In this document: positions 34,884 to 44,827 of the stretch, piece by piece
Layout of the letters: every line of letters begins with the position of its first letter
How positions within the stretch are numbered: the stretch's first letter is position 1
Assembly: GCF_031128465.2 (NCBI RefSeq)
Contig: NZ_CP155618.1
Location: 2,466,001 to 2,530,000, forward strand
Reading direction: 5' to 3'
Source: Mariniflexile litorale
GTDB taxonomy: Bacteria; Bacteroidota; Bacteroidia; Flavobacteriales; Flavobacteriaceae
DNA: 64,000 nt
Notes under the pieces: model-generated
Told to the model about the DNA's origin: nothing
What the model saw: only the letters and a program-made list of their open reading frames with translations
Database searches by the model: none
Translations under genes and position numbers: made by a program

Positions 34884-37496
34884 ATGAAATCACAAGATAT
34901 TCGTTCTAAATTTTTAAGTTTTTTTGAGGATAAAAAACACAGCATTGTACCATCAGCACCTATGGTTCTTAAAGACGATCCTACTTTAATGTTTGTAAAT
35001 TCAGGCATGGCACCTTTTAAAGAATACTTTTTAGGGAACGCTGTGCCAAAAAACAGTCGTATTACCGATAGTCAAAAATGTTTACGTGTGTCTGGAAAGC
35101 ATAACGATTTAGAAGAAGTTGGTTATGACACCTACCACCATACACTTTTTGAAATGTTGGGGAACTGGAGTTTCGGCGATTATTTTAAGAAAGAAGCTAT
35201 TGCTTGGGCATGGGAATTATTGGTTGATGTTTACGGTATTGATAAAGATATTTTGTACGTAACAGTTTTTGAAGGGAGTGAAGACGATAAACTGCCTATG
35301 GATACGGAAGCTTACGATTTGTGGAAACAATTCATTTCTGAAGACCGAATTTTAAAAGGTAATAAAAAAGATAATTTTTGGGAAATGGGTGATCAAGGAC
35401 CTTGTGGACCTTGTAGTGAAATACATGTAGATATTCGTTCAGCAGAAGAAAAAGCTAAAATTTCAGGGAAAGATTTAGTAAATCAAGACCATCCGCAAGT
35501 GGTTGAGATTTGGAATTTAGTATTCATGCAATATAACCGAAAAGCCAATGGTAGCTTAGAAAGTTTGCCAGATAAACATATTGATACGGGTATGGGTTTT
35601 GAACGTTTGTGTATGGTGCTGCAAGGTGTGCAGTCTAATTATGATACAGATGTTTTTACACCAATCATTAGAGAAATTGAAGCCATTACCGATAAAAAAT
35701 ACGGTAAAAACGAAAAGATAGATGTTGCTATTCGTGTGATTGCTGATCATGTACGTGCTGTAGCATTCTCTATTGCCGATGGGCAATTGCCGAGTAATAC
35801 AGGTGCTGGTTATGTAATTCGTAGAATTTTACGTCGTGCAGTGCGTTATGGCTTCACTTTCTTAGATAAAAAAGAGCCTTTTATTTATAGATTAGTTGAT
35901 GTATTGAGTGAAAAAATGGGATCCGCTTTCCCAGAAATGAAATCACAAAAACAATTGGTTGAAAATGTTATTAAAGAAGAAGAACAATCGTTTTTAAGAA
36001 CTTTAGATCAAGGTTTAGTTTTATTAAATCGAATTGTTGAGGATACAAAAGGAAATACTGTTTCGGGTGAAAAAGCGTTTGAATTATATGATACTTATGG
36101 TTTTCCCATCGATTTAACTGCACTTATTTTAAGTGAAAAAAGTCTAAATTTAGATGAAAAAGGCTTTAATGAAGAACTCCAGAAACAGAAAAACCGTTCG
36201 CGAGCCGCTAGTGAAATGAGTACAGAAGACTGGACCATCCTTGTTGATGATAAAGAAGAAGAGTTTATAGGGTATGATGCGCTTGAAGCGAATGTAAAAC
36301 TAACCAGGTATAGAAAAGTTGTTTCAAAAAAAGATGGTGAAATGTTTCAATTGGTGTTTAATTTAACACCGTTTTATCCAGAAGGTGGGGGGCAGGTTGG
36401 CGATAAAGGGTATTTAGAAGATACTCATGGCGACGTGGTTTATATTTTAGATACTAAAAAGGAAAATAATGTAATTATACATTTTGCTAAAAACCTACCA
36501 AAAGATATCAACGAATCATTGAAGGCTGTTGTTGATGCTAAACAACGTTACAGAACAGAGTGTAATCATACAGCAACTCATTTATTACACCAAGCATTAC
36601 GGGAAATTTTAGGAACGCATGTCGAGCAAAAAGGAAGTGCTGTACACTCAAAAAGTTTAAGATTTGATTTTTCACATTTTTCAAAGCTTACTAATGAAGA
36701 ATTGCAGGATGTTGAAAATTTCGTAAATGCGAGAATAGCAGGGAAATTACCATTAATAGAAAAACGAAATATACCAAAAGAACAAGCTATAGCCGATGGA
36801 GCTATGAGTTTATTTGGTGAAAAATATGGAGACACAGTGCGAGCCATTCGTTTTGGGCAGTCTATTGAGCTTTGTGGGGGTACGCACGTAAAAAACACAG
36901 GTGATATTTGGTATTTCAAAATTGTATCCGAAGGTGCTGTGGCATCAGGAATACGTCGTATTGAAGCCATTACAAATGATGCAGTTAAAGACTTTTATTC
37001 TGAGAATAACAAAGTGTATTTTGAAATGAAGGAGTTGCTTAATAACGCCCAAGAACCTGTTAAAGCATTACAGAATTTACAAGACGAAAATGCTAGCTTA
37101 AAGAAGCAGATTGAAATCTTGCTAAAAGAAAAAGCAAAAAATATTAAAGGGGAACTTAAAAGTGAATTACAAGATATAAACGGTATTCAGTTTTTAGCTA
37201 AGAAATTAGATTTGGATGCTTCTGGTATTAAAGATGTCGCTTTTGAATTAGGACAAAATAGTGATAATTTGTTTTTACTATTTGCTACTGAAAGTGAAGG
37301 TAAAGCATTGCTATCTTGCTATATTTCTAAAGAATTAGTAGCAAGTAAAGGCTTAAATGCAGGACAAGTAGTGCGCGAACTCGGTAAATACATTCAAGGC
37401 GGCGGCGGCGGACAACCATTTTTCGCTACTGCAGGAGGAAAAAATCCAGCAGGGATTGATGAGGCTTTAGCGAAAGCAATAAATTATATAGGATAG
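34884..37496 (+). CDS. alaS: Alanyl-tRNA synthetase
   Basis: The 870-aa protein has the class II catalytic core ([20 protein letters not shown]), the editing-domain zinc site (HTATHLLH near 560 and CGGTH near 665), and a C-terminal DHHA1 domain ending in a glycine-rich [16 protein letters not shown]. It charges tRNA-Ala and edits misacylated Ser and Gly. It has a long leader and is divergent from the M23 operon. Confidence 0.98.
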   Translation: MKSQDIRSKFLSFFEDKKHSIVPSAPMVLKDDPTLMFVNSGMAPFKEYFLGNAVPKNSRITDSQKCLRVSGKHNDLEEVGYDTYHHTLFEMLGNWSFGDYFKKEAIAWAWELLVDVYGIDKDILYVTVFEGSEDDKLPMDTEAYDLWKQFISEDRILKGNKKDNFWEMGDQGPCGPCSEIHVDIRSAEEKAKISGKDLVNQDHPQVVEIWNLVFMQYNRKANGSLESLPDKHIDTGMGFERLCMVLQGVQSNYDTDVFTPIIREIEAITDKKYGKNEKIDVAIRVIADHVRAVAFSIADGQLPSNTGAGYVIRRILRRAVRYGFTFLDKKEPFIYRLVDVLSEKMGSAFPEMKSQKQLVENVIKEEEQSFLRTLDQGLVLLNRIVEDTKGNTVSGEKAFELYDTYGFPIDLTALILSEKSLNLDEKGFNEELQKQKNRSRAASEMSTEDWTILVDDKEEEFIGYDALEANVKLTRYRKVVSKKDGEMFQLVFNLTPFYPEGGGQVGDKGYLEDTHGDVVYILDTKKENNVIIHFAKNLPKDINESLKAVVDAKQRYRTECNHTATHLLHQALREILGTHVEQKGSAVHSKSLRFDFSHFSKLTNEELQDVENFVNARIAGKLPLIEKRNIPKEQAIADGAMSLFGEKYGDTVRAIRFGQSIELCGGTHVKNTGDIWYFKIVSEGAVASGIRRIEAITNDAVKDFYSENNKVYFEMKELLNNAQEPVKALQNLQDENASLKKQIEILLKEKAKNIKGELKSELQDINGIQFLAKKLDLDASGIKDVAFELGQNSDNLFLLFATESEGKALLSCYISKELVASKGLNAGQVVRELGKYIQGGGGGQPFFATAGGKNPAGIDEALAKAINYIG

Positions 37497-37504
37497 AACA
37501 AAAA

Positions 37505-37589
37505 GTTTAAAAGAATCAAAGTGGCAGAGTTTTAAAGTTATTGGAAGCTAAGCTTTGCTACTTTGTATCTATGCAGCTTTGCAACTTTA
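37505..37589. repeat. Degenerate ACTTTG-type repeat tract with inverted halves
   Basis: AAAGT/ACTTT-containing units run in one orientation on the left (AGTTTAAAAG, CAAAGTGGC, TTTAAAGTT) and the other on the right (GCTTTGCT, ACTTTGTAT, GCTTTGC, AACTTTAAA), so the tract can fold back. It resembles the tract at 24935-25000. Confidence 0.4.
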
Positions 37590-37595
37590 AATTAG

Positions 37596-38567
37596 GTGAA
37601 ACTTCAAACGCAAATACCTTTACAAAAACAGTCTAACAATTTAATAGACTATAATTCTAATATTCTATTGTTAGGGTCTTGTTTTGTTGAAAATATAGGG
37701 GGGAAGTTGTCGTACTTTAAGTTTCAAAATTCCCAAAATCCATTCGGAATTTTATTCCAACCAAAAGCTATTGAATCTTTAATTTCAAATGCCATCAACC
37801 AGAAAGAATATTCCGAAACAGATATCTTTTTTCAAAACGAACAGTGGCATTGTTTTGAGGCACATTCCAAATTAAGTGCATCATCTAAAAAAGAGTTGTT
37901 AAATGAATTGAATGATCAAATCAAATTAACAAAGAAACAAATTCATGAATCAACGCATATTATTATTACTTTAGGAACAGCCTGGGTATATCGGTTTTTG
38001 GAATCCAATCAACTTGTTGCGAATTGCCATAAAGTACCACAAAAGCAGTTTACTAAAGAATTGCTATCGGTTGAAACGATTACCGAATCATTAAAAATAA
38101 TTATAAATTCAATAAGAAGCATTAATACTAAAACTTCTATTATTTTCACAGTATCGCCTGTACGCCATATTAAAGACGGGTTTGTTGAAAACATGCAAAG
38201 TAAAGCTCATTTAATCTCTGCTATTCATCAAATTATTAATCAAAACTTATCAAATGGCAATAGTCAATTAGTTTATTTTCCTTCTTTTGAAATTATGATG
38301 GACGAACTTCGTGATTATCGTTTTTATGCAGAAGATATGTTGCATCCAAATAATCTGGCTATTAATTATATTTGGGAAAAATTTATAGAAGTTTGGGTTT
38401 CAAACAAAGCTTCGAAAACGATGAAAGTTGTTGATGAGGTTCAAAAAGGAATTCAGCATAAAGCTTTCAACCCAAATTCTGAAGCACACCAAAAATTTCT
38501 TTCAGGCATAGAGGAAAAGCTCGTTCAACTTCAAAAAGAATACCCATATATGAAATTTCAAAGCTAA
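37596..38567 (+). CDS. GSCFA family protein
   Basis: The 323-aa protein is named by its own motif, GSCF (LLGSCFVENIGGKL, about 27-40). It has NPFGILFQP and a C-terminal ML-HPNNLAINYIWEKF block that resembles the SGNH/GDSL-type catalytic D-x2-H region. The family is common in Bacteroidota and proposed to be hydrolase-like. The start is GTG at 37596. It converges on the AraC-type gene with 1 bp between stops. Confidence 0.88.
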   Translation: MKLQTQIPLQKQSNNLIDYNSNILLLGSCFVENIGGKLSYFKFQNSQNPFGILFQPKAIESLISNAINQKEYSETDIFFQNEQWHCFEAHSKLSASSKKELLNELNDQIKLTKKQIHESTHIIITLGTAWVYRFLESNQLVANCHKVPQKQFTKELLSVETITESLKIIINSIRSINTKTSIIFTVSPVRHIKDGFVENMQSKAHLISAIHQIINQNLSNGNSQLVYFPSFEIMMDELRDYRFYAEDMLHPNNLAINYIWEKFIEVWVSNKASKTMKVVDEVQKGIQHKAFNPNSEAHQKFLSGIEEKLVQLQKEYPYMKFQS

Positions 38568-38568
38568 A

Positions 38569-39747
38569 TTAAAATTTCATAGACTTTAAGTAGTCTTGTG
38601 GAGAATAAGTTGTTACTTTTTTAAAAGCACTAAAAAAGGGATTGTATGAAGCATATCCTGTTTTATACGCCAAAGATTCCAAGGTATTGGCTTTCAAATA
38701 GCCTTGTTCTATTAAATTAACACTGTCTTTTATTCTAGAATGCATTCGGTATTCTGAAAATGTAATGTTCGAATGGTATTTAAATAAATAAACAATATGA
38801 CTTGTTGGTACGCCTAATTTATTTGCAATATCGGATGGAGATGCTTTAGGATCTCTAAAAATATGTTCCTCGATACTTAACTTGTCAACTTCTTGAGTAT
38901 AACTAAGAATGTTAGACATTATTTTTTCTTGTAATTTTAAATCTTGCTCATTTTTTTCGCCTTTTATTTCTAAAACCCAATTGGTGTTTTTTAAGGAAGG
39001 AGCTTGCATATGGTTTTCTATAAGTAAATTGAATTTCAATATTTTTTTATTGAGTATAGGGAGGCCATATAAAATTTCGGGAGCAGTTAAGATTTTAAAA
39101 TAAATAAATAACCAATATAGCAGTGATAATATAGCTATCGATTTTCCCGAAAGACTAGATTTTGAGGATATTTCGCTATAAAAGGAAACTAATAAAGTTA
39201 TTACACCTAATAGGTTTAGGATAAATAGATAAATTGTCCAGTTTTTCACTAAACTAAACTGTATGTTGTTTATAAGAAGGTTTTTTTTAAACCAAATATT
39301 TTTGCTTAACAGTCTAACAATTAATATTAAATATAAAAGTATAAAGACACCCATCAGAACGAAATTGATTACAGGTCGGTGCTGGAATACGTAACTCTCT
39401 ATAATGTAAGGATTGGTATTTATAAAATATAAAAATCCTATAAAAATGAAGTGTTTAAAATCTTTCAACTCATAGGCCTTGTCTTCAAGCACTAAATTTT
39501 TATAATACAAATAAAAACAAGGTATAATAATAAGATAAAATAAGGATTTGACACCTTGATCTGGAGGGAAATTATCCTGTAAACCTAATATATAAGTGCC
39601 ATGAATTAAAAAGCGAATGGAAATTATAAGGATGATAAATAATAAAAACACATTGTAAAATGAATTAGACTTATAGGAAGTCATCATTATGGCTATAGTT
39701 ACTATGCCAACAATGCCAGTGAATAAAAATAAAAACGATTCTATCAC
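38569..39747 (-). CDS. Membrane-bound AraC family transcriptional regulator
   Basis: The 392-aa protein has about seven membrane helices (1-225) followed by a cytosolic AraC-type DNA-binding domain at about 290-390 (PSDIANKLGVPTSHIVYLFK, LESLAYKTGYASYNPFFSAF). This 7TM-AraC design is common in Flavobacteria, where the membrane part is thought to sense an envelope or extracellular signal. The target is unknown; the adjacent 1-kb gene-free region is a candidate. Confidence 0.9.
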   Translation of the reverse strand: MIESFLFLFTGIVGIVTIAIMMTSYKSNSFYNVFLLFIILIISIRFLIHGTYILGLQDNFPPDQGVKSLFYLIIIPCFYLYYKNLVLEDKAYELKDFKHFIFIGFLYFINTNPYIIESYVFQHRPVINFVLMGVFILLYLILIVRLLSKNIWFKKNLLINNIQFSLVKNWTIYLFILNLLGVITLLVSFYSEISSKSSLSGKSIAILSLLYWLFIYFKILTAPEILYGLPILNKKILKFNLLIENHMQAPSLKNTNWVLEIKGEKNEQDLKLQEKIMSNILSYTQEVDKLSIEEHIFRDPKASPSDIANKLGVPTSHIVYLFKYHSNITFSEYRMHSRIKDSVNLIEQGYLKANTLESLAYKTGYASYNPFFSAFKKVTTYSPQDYLKSMKF

Positions 39748-40082
39748 TTGTTATGAGAGTTTATTTTGCAAGTATAACGAATTAGTATGATTTTGTCAAT
39801 TTTTATGAAGTAACTAAGTCGATTTTTATTATATTTTTAGAATATGTCTCTTTTATCTGCACTTCGTCCATTTCTTTAAATTATTACTTTGACATTTACT
39901 TCAATGATTTTTTTAGCACTTACTGATATGCTTAAATGCTTATTGATTGATTGAAATTTCATTATTAATAAAAAGGTTAGCTAAATAATATATGTTTTTA
40001 TCTGTATGTTTACATTGCTATTATTGTAAAAGCTATTTATAAAGCTTACTCTATTTTATATAGAGATGTGTTTATGTATTTT

Positions 40083-40180
40083 GCATTAGAATTAAATTAT
40101 TGAGGGTTATTATTTTAAAAGAAGTAATTCTAATGCGTGTATAGGTAAGGTTGTCTTAATTAAGTACAACCTTTTCTATT
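40083..40180 (+). ncRNA. Candidate structured RNA ending in a terminator
   Basis: GCATTAGAATTA (40083-40094) pairs perfectly with TAATTCTAATGC (40125-40136) around a 30-nt loop. A second hairpin, AAGGTTGT with ACAACCTT (40147-40173), ends in a T-rich TTTTCTATTTTC. The stem-then-terminator arrangement resembles a small RNA. No exact -7 box is seen just upstream, only a TATTTTG-like one. Confidence 0.3.
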
Positions 40181-40492
40181 TTCTATTTCATAATTTTTTA
40201 AAATACACCATTTGTCGTCTTGATTTCATTTACCAAACAGGAATAATAAATCCTGAAAAGAAATTTATAGGTGTGATATTTTGCTACAATAATTTGATAT
40301 TAGTTGACTTGTATTACACGTGAAAGAAAAAACTATTTACGTTTGCAATTTTCAAAATAAATGTTGTTGTTGAAACTTGTATGATTAATAATATTACTAC
40401 GTTTAATCTTTTTTTTATAACGTTTTGTCGATAAATTAGTTGAGGTTCAGGTTATTAAGTTAAATTTATTATGCTATTAATCAGTTCATATT

Positions 40493-40545
40493 AAAAAACA
40501 TCAACGAACTTAATCATTAAAAGATGGGTTGTTGGTGTTTTTTTT
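40493..40545 (+). terminator. Terminator-like hairpin within the gene-free region
   Basis: AAAAAACATCAAC pairs with GTTGGTGTTTTTT (G-U pairs allowed) around a 25-nt loop, followed by further T. No plus-strand gene precedes it, so it implies an upstream non-coding transcript. Confidence 0.5.
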
Positions 40546-40641
40546 GTGCTTATTTTAGGTTGTTTTTCTATAATAGATTGCACGTAACTTAACATAACTT
40601 ATTGTTAACTTTATGTTCATGTAAAATATAAGTTTCTTCTT

Positions 40642-40649
40642 TAATTTTG
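40642..40649 (+). promoter_or_regulatory. Putative -7 box before the attenuator-like hairpin
   Basis: TAATTTTG matches TAnnTTTG. A transcript from here would meet the hairpin at 40675-40710 before reaching the enoyl-CoA hydratase gene at 40774. Confidence 0.35.
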
Positions 40650-40674
40650 AATTTGTTTAGAATTAGTTGAATTA

Positions 40675-40719
40675 CATTAGTTAGGGCTTCTCTGTCGAAG
40701 CAAACTAATGTTTTTTTTT
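40675..40719 (+). terminator. Terminator or attenuator upstream of the enoyl-CoA hydratase gene
   Basis: CATTAGT pairs with ACTAATG and GCTTC with GAAGC in one stem, followed by nine T. It lies 55 bp before the hydratase ATG, so it may end a short RNA or attenuate that gene. Confidence 0.6.
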
Positions 40720-40773
40720 GTTTATGTTTTATGTATATTCAACCTCTAAAAAGATTAGTGAAATTGCTGAATT

Positions 40774-41526
40774 ATGACAGAACCATACGTAATATTAAAT
40801 ATTAAAAATAGCGTTGGATATATAGAATTTTTTCATCCGAATAGAAATTCTATGCCCAGTGATATTTTAACTAAATTAAAAGATACCATTGAAGAGGCAG
40901 CAAGTCATGATGCTATTAATATTATTGTGTTGCAAAGTGGGGGTGATAGAACGTTTTGTGCAGGTGCTAGTTTTAACGAAGTCATGGCGGTTAATAATGC
41001 AGAACAGGGTAAGGCATTCTTCTCTGGGTTTGCTAATGTTATCAATGCCATGCGAAGGTGTCCAAAACTTATTATTGGACGTTTACAAGGTAAAACCGTT
41101 GGTGGTGGAGTTGGTTTAGCAGCTGCAACCGATTATTGCTTAGCAACCAAATTTGCCTCTATAAGGTTAAGTGAATTAAGTATTGGTATTGGACCATTTG
41201 TAATTGAACCTGCAGTAACAAGAAAAATAGGATTGGCTGCTATGTCGCAAATGACAATAGATGCTGAAACATTTTTTTCTGCGGAATGGGCAAAAGAAAA
41301 AGGATTGTATGCGGATATTTTTGAAACTACGAAAGACTTAGATGAAGCTGTTAAAGAATTAGCCGAAAAATTAAGTGCTTACAACCCAGAAGCTTTAAAA
41401 CAAATGAAATCCGTTTTTTGGGAAGGCACAAAGCATTGGGAAACTCTTTTAATAGAACGCGCTGAAATTAGTGGTGCTTTAGTGTTGAGTAAATTTACTA
41501 AAAATACGTTGAAGCGATTTAGATAG
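40774..41526 (+). CDS. Enoyl-CoA hydratase/isomerase family protein
   Basis: The 250-aa crotonase-fold protein has oxyanion-hole segments GGDRTFCAGASFNE (about 57-70) and GRLQGKTVGGGVGLAAA (about 102-118), and the Glu-bearing loop SELSIGIGPFV (about 134-144). Such enzymes hydrate enoyl-CoA in fatty-acid or branched-chain amino-acid breakdown. A methylglutaconyl-CoA hydratase role is possible, but no leucine-pathway partner is nearby. It is preceded by an attenuator-like hairpin. Confidence 0.85.
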   Translation: MTEPYVILNIKNSVGYIEFFHPNRNSMPSDILTKLKDTIEEAASHDAINIIVLQSGGDRTFCAGASFNEVMAVNNAEQGKAFFSGFANVINAMRRCPKLIIGRLQGKTVGGGVGLAAATDYCLATKFASIRLSELSIGIGPFVIEPAVTRKIGLAAMSQMTIDAETFFSAEWAKEKGLYADIFETTKDLDEAVKELAEKLSAYNPEALKQMKSVFWEGTKHWETLLIERAEISGALVLSKFTKNTLKRFR

Positions 41527-41576
41527 ATAAGTTTTTCTAGAAATTTGAATAGATGTAGGAGTATGTATATTTTAAA

Positions 41577-41606
41577 ATAAAAAAGCAACTAAATGTTGCT
41601 TTTTTA
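41577..41606. terminator. Bidirectional terminator
   Basis: AAAAAAGCAAC pairs with GTTGCTTTTTT across TAAAT, with T-runs in both directions. It serves the hydratase gene (plus) and the DUF4136 gene (minus), whose stop is 8 bp away. Confidence 0.8.
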
Positions 41607-41613
41607 TTGTGTT

Positions 41614-42165
41614 TTATTGTTGTGCTCCGGGAGGATATTTCTCCATTATTTTTGAAACAAATTCTTTAATGAGTTCTTCTTTTTTCTCCATATTTTGGGT
41701 TAAATATCCTGTTCCCATACCTTGCCAAACCAATTCTTTTTTATTAGCATCAATTAAATCGATATATAAAACGCCTTCTGTTCTGGTTGATACATTAGGT
41801 TGTTGGTTCCAACCCCAACCCCAAGGACTATAAAAACCTCCCCAGCCCCAGCCGCCGTTACCCCAATAGTTGTTGTATACATCAACACGTTGGTTCGACT
41901 TGGTAAAAAGGCTAATAAGTAAGTCTGGGTTATCAGATTTAGTAAAACCTTTAGCCAATAGCTCCGTTTCAATGGCTCGAAGAATTCTACGTTTATCTAA
42001 ATCGCTAATTTCAGCCTTATCTATCCCTGTTTTAAAAAAAGCAAAGGTTTTGTATGTTGAAAAATTAGCATTCTTATCATAATCGGCAGCAACCCTAACA
42101 GAGCTGCAAGATGTTACCATTAGAAGCAAAGCTAAAAATGGTAAGGTTTTAAGTAATTTTTTCAT
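41614..42165 (-). CDS. DUF4136 family lipoprotein (paralogue)
   Basis: The 183-aa protein has a signal ending VTSC (Cys about 20) and the DUF4136 pattern (VAADYDKNANFSTYKTFAFF, EGVLYIDLIDANKKELVWQG). A Gly/Trp-rich insert sits in the middle (WGNGGWGWGGFYSPWGWGWN). It shares overall design with the lipoprotein at 14692-15213. An envelope role is assumed; activity is unknown. Confidence 0.87.
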   Translation of the reverse strand: MKKLLKTLPFLALLLMVTSCSSVRVAADYDKNANFSTYKTFAFFKTGIDKAEISDLDKRRILRAIETELLAKGFTKSDNPDLLISLFTKSNQRVDVYNNYWGNGGWGWGGFYSPWGWGWNQQPNVSTRTEGVLYIDLIDANKKELVWQGMGTGYLTQNMEKKEELIKEFVSKIMEKYPPGAQQ

Positions 42166-42246
42166 AGCTATTTGAAATTTATTAGATTAAAATAAATATT
42201 TTTTTCTTTTAATAACATCAATAATCATACCAAGGGAGTATTGATG

Positions 42247-42417
42247 TTACCTTGAATGCTTTGTCCTATTGGTTTTATTATCAAATCCATAAGGGCAATG
42301 TCTACAGCCACTTTCGCAACAATACTCTCTTTTCAATAAGTATTGTTCGGTAAAACAGCGATATCCTTCTGGGGTTAGATAGTAGTCACCTTCTTCAATG
42401 GGAATTATTTTTTTCAT
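42247..42417 (-). CDS. DUF5522 family small Cys-rich protein
   Basis: The 56-aa protein from the start at 42417 (MKKIIPIEEGDYYLTPEGYR) carries the compact YCCESGCRHCPYGF motif, which could bind a metal. The longer frame to 42450 adds 11 unlikely residues. DUF5522 proteins are small and often lie next to unrelated housekeeping genes. Function is unknown. Confidence 0.85.
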   Translation of the reverse strand: MKKIIPIEEGDYYLTPEGYRCFTEQYLLKREYCCESGCRHCPYGFDNKTNRTKHSR

Positions 42418-42556
42418 GTGTCTATAAATATTGCTTTTTAATGGACACATGCTGTTCGCATTTAATCCTCCTCTTTAAATATGAAATTTTTAACATGCTC
42501 GTTTCATCTATAACAAATATAATGTATTTTGGATTGATTTTTGAAAACCATAAGGC

Positions 42557-42907
42557 ATGATTGTTATTTCAAAGTATTTAGTATATAAAGGTTATTTGGG
42601 GTTTGCTTGCTATCCTTTTGTGTTTTTAAAATCGAAAGAATTAAAGAAAGATTCTGTTTTGCTTAATCATGAAAACATTCATCTGAGGCAACAAATAGAG
42701 ATGTTATTGATCCCGTTCTTTTTGATTTATGGTATGGAGTTTTTAATGCGATTCATTCAATATGGAAATAGACATGTAGCCTATAGAAACATCTCGTTTG
42801 AACGTGAAGCCTATACACATGAAACTAATCTAGATTATTTAAAACACAGAAAATTTTGGAGTTTTTTAAAGTATCTTCGCAGCAATGAATTTCAATCTCG
42901 AACATAG
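42557..42907 (+). CDS. Small HExxH protein, zincin-like
   Basis: The 116-aa protein has H38-E39-NI-H42 (LNHENIHLRQQIE), a hydrophobic helix at about 48-65, and a later SFEREAYTHE (E82/E84), where M56-like peptidases place the third zinc ligand. It looks like a minimal gluzincin fold. It overlaps the next gene by 23 bp, so the two are probably co-translated. Activity is unproven. Confidence 0.65.
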   Translation: MIVISKYLVYKGYLGFACYPFVFLKSKELKKDSVLLNHENIHLRQQIEMLLIPFFLIYGMEFLMRFIQYGNRHVAYRNISFEREAYTHETNLDYLKHRKFWSFLKYLRSNEFQSRT

Positions 42908-43796
42908 TGTTAATCAGCAAATAATTTTGCCTAAGAATAACGATGTTACGTTGTTTATAAAAAGAGAAGATGCTATACATCCTTTTGTGTCTGGAAATAA
43001 ATACCGAAAACTTAAATACAACCTTCTGGAAGCTGAAAAAACAGGTTATAAAACCCTACTTACATTTGGAGGTGCTTTTTCTAACCATATTGCAGCGGTT
43101 GCTTCGGCAGGGAAACTTATGGGTTTTAAAACGATAGGAGTTATAAGAGGCGATGAATTATTACATACTGTAAATGATAATTCCACCTTGTGTTTTGCTC
43201 AACAATGTGGGATGCAATTTAAGTTTGTTTCTAGAGAAGCTTATAAAGAAAAAACAACTGAGACATTTATTGAAAAGTTAAAAACAGAATTTGGTGATTT
43301 TTATTTAATTCCTGAAGGTGGTACAAATGCTTTGGCTATTAAAGGTTGTGAAGAAATTTTAACACCTCAAGATAAGATATTCCATTATATATGTTGTGCA
43401 GTTGGAACAGGTGGAACTATTTCTGGACTTATAAATTGTTTAAAACCTAGTCAACAAGTTTTAGGATTTCCAGCCTTAAAAGGTGCCTTTTTACAACAAG
43501 ATATTAGTAAATTTGTATCGAAAACCAATTGGAAGCTGATAACCGATTATCATTTTGGTGGTTATGCAAAAATAAATACCGAATTAATAACGTTTGTGAA
43601 TCAGTTTAAAAATGATTATAAAGTTCCTTTAGATCCTGTTTATACTGGGAAAATGATGTTTGGTATTTTTGATTTAATTGAAAAAGGTTATTTCCCAAAA
43701 GGAACAAATGTACTAGCAATTCATACGGGTGGTTTGCAAGGAATTACTGGAATGAATACAGTTTTAAAAAGCAAAAGTTTACCATTAATAGTGTAG
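42885..43796 (+). CDS. PLP-dependent deaminase, ACC deaminase / D-cysteine desulfhydrase family
   Basis: The 303-aa fold-type II PLP enzyme has the cofactor lysine K39 in FVSGNKYRKLKY, a LTFGGAFSNHIAAVASAGKL substrate loop and AVGTGGTISGL phosphate loop. The family removes ammonia from ACC, or ammonia and sulfide from D-cysteine. The substrate cannot be told by eye; D-cysteine desulfhydrase-like activity is the commoner case outside plant associates. It is followed 4 bp later by a glucosaminidase gene. Confidence 0.87.
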   Translation: MNFNLEHSVNQQIILPKNNDVTLFIKREDAIHPFVSGNKYRKLKYNLLEAEKTGYKTLLTFGGAFSNHIAAVASAGKLMGFKTIGVIRGDELLHTVNDNSTLCFAQQCGMQFKFVSREAYKEKTTETFIEKLKTEFGDFYLIPEGGTNALAIKGCEEILTPQDKIFHYICCAVGTGGTISGLINCLKPSQQVLGFPALKGAFLQQDISKFVSKTNWKLITDYHFGGYAKINTELITFVNQFKNDYKVPLDPVYTGKMMFGIFDLIEKGYFPKGTNVLAIHTGGLQGITGMNTVLKSKSLPLIV

Positions 43797-43800
43797 TTTA

Positions 43801-44820
43801 ATGAAGAGAATAATAGTTTTTTGTATATTAACAAGTTTTATTTTTAGCTGTGGAGCTAAAAAAGTAGCAGTCAAGAAGAAAACTTCTAAACCTAAAACAG
43901 AGCGGGTAGTTATAAAAAAGGAAGCTCAGAACAGTAGAGTAAATGAAGGTGTAGATGAAGTAGTGAATGGTGTTCAGGTTAAAATCACATCTGTGGACGA
44001 ATATATTGCGCTTTTTAAAAGTATTGCACAAGAAGAAATGCGTTTATACGGTATACCAGCAAGTATAACCTTGGCACAAGGTATTTTAGAGTCGAATTCA
44101 GGCAGAGGCAGGCTTGCTGTAGAAGCTAATAATCATTTTGGGATTAAATGTCACGATTGGACTGGAGATAAGATTTATCATGATGACGATGCTTCACAAG
44201 AATGTTTTAGAAAATATAACGATTCCAAATATTCATACAGAGACCATTCATTATTTTTGTCACAACGTTCTCGATATGCGGCTCTTTTCAAACTTAAAAA
44301 AGAAGATTACAAAGGTTGGGCAAGAGAATTAAGAAAAGCTGGTTATGCTACCGATACCAAGTATCCTGATAAACTAATAAGTTTAATTAATCGATACAAT
44401 TTACATGCATATGATGCAGAAGTTTTAGGAGAGGTATATGTGAAATATGAAGAAGAGATAGGCGATTTTTCCATGTATTATGTTGAAAAAGGAGACTCTA
44501 TGTATTCCATTTCAAAAAAGTTTAATATTTCAATAAATGAAATTAAGGCATGGAATGATTTATCTACCACGTCGCTTAATGTGGGTCAGAAATTAAAAAT
44601 AAATAAAAATTCGAAAGATGCTGTTGTATCAAGTTCAGATCAAAATGCCTCAGCCAAAATGACAGCAGTTAAACGTTCTCATATTGTTGAAAAGGGAGAA
44701 ACCTTGTATTCCATTTCAAAAAGATATAATATGACTGTTTCAGAGCTTCAAAAAATGAATGACTTAAAGGATAACGCCTTGAATATTGGGCAGGAACTTC
44801 AAGTTAATTCTACAAATTAA
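43801..44820 (+). CDS. Lipoprotein N-acetylglucosaminidase with two LysM domains
   Basis: The 339-aa protein has a lipoprotein signal ending FSC (Cys about 17) and a Lys-rich linker. The glucosaminidase domain (about 68-205; [20 protein letters not shown] with the likely catalytic Glu, [11 protein letters not shown]) is followed by two LysM repeats ([40 protein letters not shown]). It should cleave the glycan strands of peptidoglycan and bind it through LysM. It lies 4 bp after the PLP gene. Confidence 0.92.
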   Translation: MKRIIVFCILTSFIFSCGAKKVAVKKKTSKPKTERVVIKKEAQNSRVNEGVDEVVNGVQVKITSVDEYIALFKSIAQEEMRLYGIPASITLAQGILESNSGRGRLAVEANNHFGIKCHDWTGDKIYHDDDASQECFRKYNDSKYSYRDHSLFLSQRSRYAALFKLKKEDYKGWARELRKAGYATDTKYPDKLISLINRYNLHAYDAEVLGEVYVKYEEEIGDFSMYYVEKGDSMYSISKKFNISINEIKAWNDLSTTSLNVGQKLKINKNSKDAVVSSSDQNASAKMTAVKRSHIVEKGETLYSISKRYNMTVSELQKMNDLKDNALNIGQELQVNSTN

Positions 44821-44827
44821 AATACAA

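Larger units (their letters stand above)
39748..40773. other. 1-kb gene-free region with tandem terminator-like structures
   Basis: This is an AT-rich region with no open frame of note on either strand. It holds a 12-bp inverted repeat at 40083-40136 and three plus-strand terminator-like hairpins at 40147-40180, 40493-40545 and 40675-40719. -7-like boxes TACGTTTG (40338-40345) and TAATTTTG (40642-40649) precede the second and third. Together they suggest several short non-coding transcripts or an attenuated leader for the downstream hydratase gene. Confidence 0.4.

Noticed and set aside
36578..36970. 130-aa minus-strand open frame inside alaS
   Set aside because: It is an antisense shadow of a conserved coding sequence, with Ser/Pro-rich composition typical of such shadows.
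39748..40773. CRISPR array or phage attachment site in the 1-kb gene-free region
   Set aside because: No regularly spaced direct repeats, no tRNA gene and no integrase are present.
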